64,000 nucleotides of DNA from Apodospora peruviana. Taxonomy: Eukaryota; Ascomycota; Sordariomycetes; Sordariales; Lasiosphaeriaceae. Position 1 is the first letter of the stretch; every line of letters begins with the position of its first letter. The stretch is from positions 4,426,350 through 4,490,349 of the forward strand of contig JAUEDM010000005.1 of NCBI GenBank assembly GCA_033439685.1, written 5' to 3'. Positions 34,254-43,217 of this stretch are shown piece by piece. Made by a program: the position numbers and the translations under genes. Below the pieces are notes generated by a model. The model did no database searches. It was not told the DNA's origin and worked only from the letters and a program-made list of their open reading frames with translations.

Positions 34254-35826
34254 TCATGCCTGGCTATCACCAAGACTCGCCAGCGCCTTCTTGACCTCTG
34301 CCTTGGCCGACCAGCCATACAGCTCGGCATTGACATCGCCCAGAACAAACTTGGCTAAAGAAGTGAATGATGTTAGCTAATGCAGTCACTGAGTTTAAGA
34401 AAGACACACTCACCGATCGGCGTGAAGAGCATCATGAGCTTCAAGAAACAGTACACGACATACTCCTCCACGACGCTCATGTTCTTCTTGCCCCTGTCTA
34501 TCTTTTTGCCTCGCTCCCGGATTGCAGCCACTCGCCCGTGACGGATCTCGTAAAACAGCTTCAGGGTCAGTGCAAGGGCCGCCTTTTCATTTCCTTCCAA
34601 TGAGCCATTTTCCTGGGCCCCTGTACCAGAATCCGAATAAGCCTTCTTCAGCGTCTCGGCAAGCAAAAGTGCACAAATCTGAGCATCCTCAAGCGCCTGG
34701 CTGGCCCCTTGTCCCGTAGTCGGGCTCAGAGCGTGTGCGGCGTCCCCAATCAGCACGATTCCCTTCTCGCCCCAGTGCGGAAGATCAGGCATCACCCAAG
34801 TGGGATAGATGCTCTGCACCTCGGCCTGGGAAATAATGTTTCTGATCACGGGGTCAGCTGATGCACCATGTCGTTCCAGCAAGCCGACCTTGATCTCGGC
34901 TGCATCGAGGTTCGTGGTCTTGGACGGGACAGACTCGGTGTCAAATGTCGACCACCACATGAGACTGTTGGCCGATGCCGGGGCGCTGCTTGCGTACCCA
35001 AAGAAGCCTTTCCGACCAAAGGTGAAGACCATGGCTTTGTTGTCTGCTACTCGCGCGGGCAGGGGGCCATGGATGACGCCGCCAATGCCGGATGCGCCTC
35101 TAATTGCATATCAACCTTTGACGTCAGTTTGCGGTGCCAACAAGTTAATATGTGTCGACTTACGTGTAAACTGGCTCAAAGTTCCCATCTCCAAACAGTC
35201 CTCGACGCACTACACTCTTGACGCCGTCCGCCCCAACCACCAAATCGGCCTCTTCCTCCCGTCCGTCTTTAAAAACCACCACCGCCTTCTTTCCACTGGC
35301 AGCCTGTTGCACGACGTTGACAACCTTTTCATACCTAACCACATCCGTCCCGTACGTCTCATCGACGTGATTCTTCAAACAAGCCCACAAGCCGGCTCTA
35401 AGCGAGGACACGCAGAATTCTTCCCTCCCAGACGGGGCTTCGTACCCGCCTTTATCACCCGTCGTCGAAACGCCCAAGGTCCAGCCATTCTCGCCCATGA
35501 AAATGAACTTTTCGCAGGGAAATCCTTGCGCCGTCACAGCTGCGTGCAGGAACGGGGAGATGTCGTTTAGGATGCGCATGCCGTTGGGAGACACGCCGAG
35601 ACCGCCGCCTACGGTTTGGGTCGAGGTTGACAGGGCTGCAATGGATATTGCGGTTTGGCCTGCTGCATCATGGGAAGCGGAAGCAATGGTATCCCGGGGT
35701 CTGTGGGATTCGTAAATGTGGATCGTGTGAGGTGAAGACGAGGATGATGGCGAGTCGGGGACGAGTTTGCGCAGATAGGTAAGTTGCTAGGCCCGAGATG
35801 CCCCCTCCTACAATGATGATTTTCAT
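34254..35826 (-). pseudogene. FAD-dependent (salicylate hydroxylase-like) monooxygenase with a frameshift
   Basis: Three exons on the minus strand: 35826-35164, 35099-34414 and 34354-34254. Both introns have consensus ends and keep the frame. The FAD motif is IIIVGGGISGL at the N-terminus. The second FAD motif is GIVLIGDAAHALSPTTGQGASQALEDA with GD and DAAH intact (quoted here in two parts: GIVLIGDAAHALSP and TTGQGASQALEDA). The C-terminal exon ends ALASLGDSQA. Between GLATYL and RKLVPD (about 35775-35785) the reading frame changes, as if two bases were lost, and no intron can bridge it. So it is either a recent pseudogene or a sequence error. The family acts on aromatic substrates with NAD(P)H. 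It is not near the aurofusarin-like cluster. Confidence 0.7.
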
Positions 35827-35953
35827 GCTGCCTTTGTAGTCAAATTTTACGCTTCCAGAGTCAAGGTGTTTGGCCTTTGTTGGGTGGGTCGGCAAAAGAG
35901 TTTGGAGACAAATTTGAACAGGAGTCGAGTTGGCCAAAAATCGTCTAATGCGT

Positions 35954-36067
35954 GTTTATATTGTAGAATTCAGTTTATATTGTAGAATTCAGTTTATATT
36001 GTAGAATTCAGTTTATATTGTAGAATTCAGTTTATATTGTAGAATTCAGTTTATATTGTAGAATTCA
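35954..36067. repeat. 19-bp tandem repeat, six copies
   Basis: Six exact head-to-tail copies of a 19-bp AT-rich unit (GTTTATATTGTAGAATTCA), each containing an EcoRI-type GAATTC. It lies just upstream of the broken FAD monooxygenase, so it may sit in that gene's former promoter. Confidence 0.95.
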
Positions 36068-36608
36068 TGATGACGCGTAGTGTTGACGAATTCCTCAGCA
36101 TTCCCGTCCGCTGATTGGCTCATTCCCGCCTGGCGAATTTGGAGGCTTGAAACTAAACCCAACAAGTGAGACACAGAGCCCATGGAAAGCTTCTAGAAGG
36201 GTTTTTTTTTGTCATAAGACGGGCGAATTTTGGGCCTTTGAGTGCTCAATGACTGGGGATTTAATTTATAATATCTACGGAATTGGGGGTTCTGGTAATC
36301 AACAGCTTTGGCTCCTAGACACGGGGTCGACCTGTGCTAGAACAGTTTCCCCCAGGCTTCCTTTGGCGGGCAGCGAAGTAGACCGGTCGCTCCTGTTTCT
36401 CTAACTTGGAGAGAAGATGAAACCGGTTTGGCACATAGGGGCAGCCCCGACAGATCAATGCGCATGCAGTCAAGCGAGAGAGACAGTAGACAATATTGCA
36501 TCTGCGTTTGGCAAGAGCTGCTCGCCGCTTTTTTTCGTCCACGGCAAGAGAAGTGAGATCGATCACATCTGCCTTAGTTTCATCGTGGGCAACCTGATCG
36601 GGTAGTCG
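36068..36608. other. Unassigned stretch, possible LINE 3' remnant
   Basis: Mostly unrecognised. On the plus strand 36417-36605 reads WHIGAAPTDQCACSQARETV, which resembles the Cys/His end of fungal LINE ORF2 proteins (C-x-C-x5-ETV), and then degenerates. I treat it as a weak remnant. Confidence 0.3.
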
Positions 36609-37366
36609 CCTCCTAAACACCACTGTACCCGCTGTTCAACTTTGAACAGCCATGTGGGGCCATACAAATTGCGGGCGTGCACGTGCCATTCTAGTCAAAC
36701 AGCGTTCAGCTCAAACAGCGTTGTTGATTGGATGGGCTCGGGCTTGGTGCCAAGGATATCAGCTCGGCGCCAAGTCATTTTATCCCAGGGTTAGGGTTGA
36801 AACAAGGTTCCCAACGGTCACTAGGGTTATAAGGGGAATGCGATGCAGCAGGAAATGCACGGGTCAGCTGGTGCCAGAGGGCCACCATGCCCAGAGGGCC
36901 ACCATGCCCAGAGGGCCACCATGCTCTCGCAGCTGAGGAAATCGAGCGAACCAACATATGAAATCGAATGTCTTAACAACAGGCTTTATCGGGCAGGCAG
37001 CACTTACATGAGATACACTCGGTGATAACGAAGTCTTGCTGGTTGGTTATCTCTGGGGATCTAGAGATCAATACCCAGCCCGATCATGGCCAGGGTCAGT
37101 TGCTTTTTTTGATGCGGTGACAGGGGAACGTGCCAGCAATGAAGGCGCGTCAGGAAATGGAGAAGATTTTCTCGATTTCCCATCGGTAATTTTCTGCACT
37201 CTTTTCGTCGTTGTTAACATCATGGCGACTTTCTAATTGAACAATGTCATCATACTGTACGAGCCGTGTAATATATTGCTCTGCTTACTATGCAAGGCAG
37301 GCATCAAGCCCGGCAATGGCACCGTGTCTCACTTTCGAAATCAGCACAAGTTAAAAGGCAACGAAC
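36609..37366 (+). repeat. Truncated copy of the telomere-linked helicase 5' region
   Basis: This 758-bp segment matches 54753-55430, the 5' flank and first codons of the helicase at the right end, with small differences. It begins at the same CCTAAACACC word and ends inside the first zinc-finger codons (GNEL). The initiating frame is dead: MATF is followed directly by TAA. It contains GGGTTAGGGTTG near 36788, two telomere-type TTAGGG units. It is cut on the right by the inverted-repeat element at 37371. Confidence 0.85.
36874..36924. repeat. 17-bp minisatellite, three copies
   Basis: Three exact copies of CCAGAGGGCCACCATGC inside the truncated helicase 5' copy. The matching place in the right-end copy (about 54970) has a single diverged unit, so the array expanded in this copy or collapsed in the other. 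Confidence 0.9.
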
Positions 37367-37370
37367 TACA

Positions 37371-37802
37371 TGTGACGAGCCAGTGCAATGACCCAAACCA
37401 TACACTAAACCCCCCTCCATCGCAACAGGACGCTAGAATACCAAAGGTGTCGTCAGCCTTTGGAATTCTAATGGGTTATATACCGTTAACGGTTGCAATC
37501 AATTCAATCAAGGCTCAATCGCACCGACCGTCACATTCCCCGGGTCACGCCAGAGGTTCGCCCCGAGCGTCGACCCCCCCGCGGCGGGCCGACGAACTTG
37601 ACTCGGGAGCTCTGGATCCGGTTCATGCCGGTATATAGGACATCCGGAAACCATCCAAGTTTTCGCCCACCGCAGGGTTCGAACCCGTGACGTTTACCTT
37701 TGGTATTGTGACGAGCCAGTGACGCCTTTGGAATTCTGGTATCCTTTTGCGATTGAGGGGGGTTTGGTTTAATGGTTTGGGTCATTGCACTGGCTCGTCA
37801 CA
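37371..37802. mobile_element. 432-bp foldback/MITE-like element with long terminal inverted repeats
   Basis: The ends are inverted copies of each other. The first 31 bases, starting TGTGACGAGCCAG, are identical to the reverse complement of the last 31, and similarity with small changes extends to about 80 bp. The inner part has no coding frame of note. A second, internal copy of the end word TGTGACGAGCCAG occurs near 37707. It interrupts the helicase-like repeat on its left and abuts LINE-2 on its right. I find no clear target-site duplication. The inner sequence also has a perfect GGGTTCGAACCC palindrome like a pol III B box. Confidence 0.8.
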
Positions 37803-40494
37803 GATACGAAAGAAAAGCCGAGGACCTGCTACAGCTGAGCTCCCCAGTAGGACTTAGTCATCCGAACGCCGAATGGAGCAATCACCCGGGCTCCTCAAGG
37901 ACAGCAACGAGGCCGCACATCAACCATAGACCATTTCTGGACTTCGGTAGACCTCCAAACAACATGCTACGGCGAAGATTGCCGGGGCAAGTCGGATCAC
38001 TAACCCCAGGTGCTTAAAGTTGGGGAAGGGCACGAACCGAGAAGGGCCCAGCCAGCAGGCTGGTCCTGGAAGAAGATGAACAAGGAGAGGGTAGAGGCAG
38101 AGTCAAAACTGCTCTACAAAGCCATTGGCCTGACAGACCCTGGCCAAGCCGCCTGACAGTCCCGATCAAGACTGAAGAGGGCCTCAGCAAGGCCTTTGAC
38201 GATTTACTCGACTGGCTGGCCTGGGTTGCGGGAGAGAGCACCCCCCCCACAGAAGGAGAACTGCGGCTATAGCTCCCCCTGGTGGACTCCAGAGGTAGAA
38301 CAGGCTACTTGAGAGGCAAGGAGAGCTGAGAGACTTGCCAGAGAAGTCCGCACAGAATACTACTGGGAGAAACATAATGAGAGGCGTTAGGAGCTCTCAA
38401 GAACAACTCAGGAAGCCAGAACCAGGTGCAGTCCAGGAAGAGAGCGAGGCGAAAAAGCCAGAAAAGATGTGGAGCTTGGAAAGATGGGCTAGGCTTCGGA
38501 GCTTCCCGCCATCAGAACCTCCGAGACTGCCAGCCTTCAAAGACTCTTCGGGACAGGTATCAGCCGCCAGCCAGAGCCAGAAGGCGGAGGCACTAGCCAC
38601 AAAATTCTTCCCAAACCCCTTAGCCGACCTCGCCGATATCCAAGACCAGGCTTTCTTCGACGAATCGGAATCTGGATTCGATATGGACCAGAAGGTCACG
38701 TCAGACGAAGTAACAGAGGCAATACGGAAGGCCAGTCCCTGGAAAGCACCAGGCGAAGACTTGCTTCCCATAGGCCTCATAAAAGCATTCGGGAGGCCGC
38801 TGGCCAAAATGGTGGCCATTTTGGCTACGAGATGCATGCAATTGGGATGGTTCCCTAACCGGTTCAAGAGAACAAAGACTGTCGTCCTATCAAAGACGGG
38901 GAAAACGCCTGCAGTATACCAGACACCGGGAGGTTACAGGCCTATTGCCTTACTACCAACCCTAGCGAAAGTAATAGAGTCGGTGGTGGCCAAGAAGGTC
39001 ACACAAGCCGCCGAAACCAACAGCTTGCTCCCCGACGAGCAGATGGGCGACAGAGCGCACCGGTCGACTGAGTTAGTGGTCCGGCTAGTGGTTGCCCAAG
39101 TTCAAGAAGCGTGGAAACAGAAAGCTACCGCATCATTACTGCAACTAGATATATCGGGAGCCTTCGACACGGTCAACCACATCCAACTACTAGCTACGCT
39201 TCACGATATGAAGTTTTCGAGATAGTTAGTCCTATGGTAAAGAACTGGCTGACCGGCCGGGAAGCCACGCTCAACTTCGACGGCCAGACAGCTACCCCAA
39301 CAGCGGTACGAGCAGGTGTCAGAATATTCGGTGTCGCTCGGAAGATTACATGTTCATGTTCGTGAGGGATTGGTCATCGATTGGAAATCTTGATACTAAT
39401 CTTTGTCACTGGTTTAGTCATGTTTGCTATTAGGATTGCTACCATGACTAGTTATAAGAGAGGCTCTCTGGCGAAGCCAGAGAGCAAGGGAGGAAAACGA
39501 AAAAATCACAATCAATTCTTTCTTGAAGACAAGTGTGATATTCCGACAGCAGGAGTCCCTCAGGGTGTAACAACCTGTGTATGGGGCAGCCCTGACAACA
39601 CAAGGCTCACAAGAGTCTGTTGCTCCACAGAGCTACAAAGGGGTTAGGTCTTAGGTAGGGTGTAATCACAAAGAGTATCGGTTCCACAGAACACACAAGA
39701 TGCGCAGTTGTCACATCAACTATTGCCAAAGTACTTGTATTGATTACTGCCGTAATAAATCCCCCAGAGAGTGCCAGACTCGCGCGACTATATAGAAATA
39801 CTACGACCAATGAAAATGGACCCGAAGTCCCGAACCCACGGCTGCCCGGGTCCTCGGGACGCCAGGCAGCTGCCACCAGGTATTAGCCCTGTCGTTCCGC
39901 AGTCCCTGTCCTCGGGACCGCTAGGCAGCCGCCACGGCCGCTGCCAGGTGTTAGCCCTGCTGTCCAATCTGAGCTCGTAAGACAGGGCTCCCCGCTCTCT
40001 CCAGTCCTCTTTATCCTCTACATCGCCTCTCTCTACAAGCACTTAAAAGTGGAACACCCACACTTGTCAATAGCGGGGTTCGCAGATGACACCAACCTTA
40101 TTGTCTTTGGCCGAGATCCAGAGACAAACGTCAGAGAGCTGGAGGCAGCCTGTAAGACATGCATACAGTGGGCAGAGACTCGGGGGATGGCCTTTGCCCA
40201 GAAAAGAGCGAACTGATTCATTTCAATAAGGGAAGGAACAGTGGACCGACCAGCTAAGTCTTGCTCAACCGGGAAGAGGGACCATTCCAGTAAAGCCAGT
40301 AGCCTCGGCCCGATTTCTAGGAGTCTGGCTAGACTGGAAACTCGATTAGAGGGCACATCTCGGTGAAGTGGAACGAAAACTGAGAACCCAGAACTTTGCC
40401 CTCACAAAAATTACGGCAAAGACATGGAGACTGGGACTAGCCAAAGCACGACAGGTGTACTCCAAGTGCATCCTGTCAGCAATAGCCTACGATG
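37803..40494 (+). mobile_element. Second Tad-like LINE (LINE-2), decayed, with a nested insertion
   Basis: Distinct from copies A/B. The left part reads STIDHFWTSVDL and GKSDHYPQV, the end of an endonuclease domain. An open stretch (38335-39225) holds the first half of a reverse transcriptase: SPWKAPGEDLLPIGLI, GYRPIALLPTLAKVIES and LQLDISGAFDTVNH (catalytic Asp of motif A). After an insert (39320-39978) the RT resumes with RQGSPLSPVLFILYIASL and GFADDTNLIVFGRD, the YADD-type motif C. Several stops and frame changes are present. It is cut at 40494 by an LTR. No RNase H or 3' end remains. Confidence 0.82.
39320..39978. mobile_element. Insert inside LINE-2 containing an LTR-like segment
   Basis: This 659-bp block splits the RT between the conserved RAGV and RQGSPLSP, so the insertion site is clear. 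From 39566 (TGTAACAACC...) to about 39725 it matches 48049-48205, the segment at the end of the NLR gene. The TGTAACA start is typical of fungal LTRs. The rest (39320-39565, 39726-39978) has no recognised coding; the right part has two similar CCTCGGGAC/GCCAGGCAGC blocks. Confidence 0.65.
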
Positions 40495-40901
40495 TGTGAC
40501 GGCACGCACATAAAGCAATAGGACAAAGCCACAGTAAACTATAGTGGTATTCGTGGAATACTAAGCTAAAGAAGAAAAGAAGAAAGAAGTAAATCTACAA
40601 TCGAGAATCGAAGAATATATGGTGGTGCGTGGTGGCGCGTGTGAGGACCAAGCCCTCCCAGACCTTTGTTTCATGACTCCCAGCCACCCCGCAGAGCTAC
40701 CGTTGGGAACGGTGTGGAGACTCGGTCACTAGGACCAATCAGGAGCAACGAAGGGCAAGGGGTCCCACCCCACGATGAAGCTTGTCGCGCTTCGCGCTCC
40801 AAGGATTGTTCTTTTCTTTTCTTTCCTCTCCAGTTTAGAATATTCGTTGATAACGCCCAATTGATGAGTTCATCCATCAATCCTTGACGCCGGCCGTGAC
40901 A
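40495..40901. repeat. Probable solo LTR or LTR remnant
   Basis: 407 bp bounded by inverted ends TGTGACGGC ... GCCGTGACA, the expected TG..CA form. No matching 5-bp target duplication is visible (CGATG left, GGGCA right), so it may be one LTR of a deleted element rather than a clean solo LTR. It truncates LINE-2. Confidence 0.6.
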
Positions 40902-41520
40902 GGGCACACGGGCCATGCGCTAGTCAACCCCGCATGCCTGTCACGTGATGTGCAGCAGGAAAAGGGCCATGTACGCACGGGCCACAACCAGAGTGACTCG
41001 GGTTGTGGTCCGTGCCCAGGAAAAGGTTGAAAAGATATGGGAGCAAAGTTGCCATCAATGCCACTCCACCTATCTAGTAAGCGCGAACAAGAGAAATATT
41101 TGTCAAATGTCAGAGACGAGGTATTACTGGCTGCAGTGGTTCTGCACCGACACATACCAGGCCGGGTAGACCCTATGAATATTCTCAAGAAAGCAATTTT
41201 CGACGTGGTGGTAATGGTCACCGCCGAAGGGAAGAAATCCGTCCAGACAGTGTGTGGCAAAGGCCTTGACAACGATCTGCCATTCAATCCAGGACAATGC
41301 CTTCTGTGGAGTCATCTATTCGAAACCATTTCACATCGCATGTGATGCGAGCATCACGAGGGTGGGTGCAGTTTTCTTTCGGTTGGGTGAGGGAGAACCT
41401 CTTGATAGGGAATATTCCCAAAAGGACGACTTTCACAAGATTGAAATCAACCGTTTCATGTCATTTGCGGTGACCGAGGCGGAGACCAGATTTCCACCAA
41501 CGATTTACTATATATAACGT
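40902..41520 (+). pseudogene. Decayed LTR-retrotransposon fragment (RNase H-like)
   Basis: Around 41320-41400 one frame reads PFHIACDASITRVGAVFF, which resembles the start of the RNase H domain of Ty3/gypsy polyproteins (CDAS...GAVL). Neighbouring sequence is full of stops and frame changes. The link to the LTR at 40495-40901 is by position only. Confidence 0.4.
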
Positions 41521-41655
41521 TAAAGCTCTGTGAACCCTTGAAGACTTCGTTTGAACAAGCTTTAATTTAAGGGCAAAAAGAAGCAACGGGTTAAATCACC
41601 GCTACGAGGGGTGGGTAGCTGAATTCAATACACCGATGTCCAGAATCTCCCTTCT

Positions 41656-41976
41656 TTACATGATTAAAGAGGGCATAACTACGTCACCACTATTAGAAAC
41701 CTTTCCATCCACAGGTAGTTTTACAGGCTGTCTCCATGATTGGAGTTGCTTCTCCACCACCGGCCAGTCAATCTGCAACTCTTTGAAGTGCTTTATTATA
41801 GCCCTCTCGGAGCGGTTGTTCACGGAGATGGTGATTATCATTGAATCAGCACTATATGGGCTGCCCTTCGACTGTACGATATCGGCGATCTTGGATGCCA
41901 GCTCCTGGTTCCAGAAGTCACTTGGAGCCACGACGAGGTTTTCTTCGGTCTGCTTAGCCGCTGCTCTCTTGTTCAT
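41656..41976 (-). pseudogene. Fragment of a repeated fungal protein family of unknown role
   Basis: A 106-codon frame reads SDFWNQELASKIADIV, then IITISVNNRSERAIIK and DIDWP-like QIDWPVVEKQLQSW. This block recalls a family of fungal hypothetical proteins found in accessory regions, which I cannot name. There are no other exons, so it is probably a remnant. Low confidence. Confidence 0.35.
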
Positions 41977-42104
41977 TGTTAACTTCCACCCTCAAATTTC
42001 TGAATGCCGTTGCACTTGAACGAATATCTCCCGGATATCCGTCATACCAAATGTCCGGACCCGAGTCATGTGATAGACTTATAAACGACGTTGGATCATA
42101 TAAC

Positions 42105-42690
42105 GGTCACAACTCCGGACAGGTATAACGAGATTGAACGGATTTTTATATAAAATCGGAGCTGCTGAATCCGACCTATGCCATTGCGGTCACGCGAAGG
42201 AACAGTGGATCACTTCTGCTACGATACGTAAGGTGGACAGCTTTACGAGAAGGTATGCTTCAATGTACAACGACAAGACGGGGGAGTCTCTCGTTCTATC
42301 TGGATGGAAAAGCACCATCAAACCCCAAGAAATGGTCGCCAGACATGAAGGCGGTTCGGGCAATGATCAAGTATGCCATGTCAACGGGAAGATTGGATTT
42401 GGATGTGGAGAGAATAGATCGATCGCAGTAAGAGAACTTGACCATGGGGCCCACGTAGCCTCAACCAGCAGATCCTGCTTTAGCTGCTGAAGATAGGACG
42501 CTGAACACTTGGAGAATATAACCTCCCAGGCGATCTGCTAATAATACGACAAGAGGCGTCGGGTGGTCTAAAGGTGAAAAGTAGAGGGCTTGGACGAGAC
42601 AATGGCAGAATTGGACGAACCGAATGTAGTTAGCGTGCATAGGCCCTTTAGGCTTAGTGCCTCCGGGCGAAATAAATTCCATCCATCCAT
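42105..42690 (+). mobile_element. LINE copy C, 5'-truncated 3' end
   Basis: Matches the 3' end of copy B (48226-48800 reversed) closely, starting at CACAACTCCGGACAGG. It carries the Cys/His C-terminal motif (CHCGH...), the 3' untranslated region and the ATCCATCC tail. The extreme 5' truncation is typical of LINE insertion. The reading frame is damaged relative to copy B. Confidence 0.8.
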
Positions 42691-43217
42691 GCCTGCAGTG
42701 CAATTTCTGCCGCGTCCCAGCAGGTTTCTATTTGTCTTAGTTTTAGTCAAACGCCAAGTTTTCTTCAAGTTTGTAGTAAGATGTAAAGTGCTGATCTATT
42801 AATCATTGTATTTGCACTGCATTTTTAACCTTTTAAACCTAATTGTTGACACATGTCTTCATAAGGCCGCCGCTTACTGCGAGGAATATTTCACAGGTGG
42901 ACAACCCAATCACGTGTTGTAGTTCAACCTCAGGCAACAACAGCTCGCTCAAGAACGGGACTAAATATTCCAGCACTTCTCAGCTCCTTGTAGAGCGCAA
43001 TACCTTCAATTTCTACCATCTAGCAACTCAGCAACAAACGCCAAAGCTACCACACCAATAAAACAACGTGGACGCATCGCCAGCCTGGATCTACACTGCA
43101 ACACCCTAGGTCCGTTGATGAGCAGGGAATGACCATCGGTTGCGTTTTGCAAGTCCACCCCGCACAGACACCGATCATCTAAATTGGCAAGAGGAGCAGG
43201 GTTGACCCACGGAAGCC
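42691..43217. promoter_or_regulatory. Upstream region of the NLR gene
   Basis: About 530 bp between the LINE C tail and the NLR start. No element is recognised beyond AT-rich sequence on the left and a more ordinary composition near the start. The promoter is presumed to be here. Confidence 0.35.

Noticed and set aside
37655..37700. tRNA-like 3' half with GGGTTCGAACCC
   Set aside because: Only the T-arm/B-box palindrome is convincing. No D-arm, anticodon arm or acceptor pairing could be drawn, so it is kept only as a note on the inverted-repeat element.
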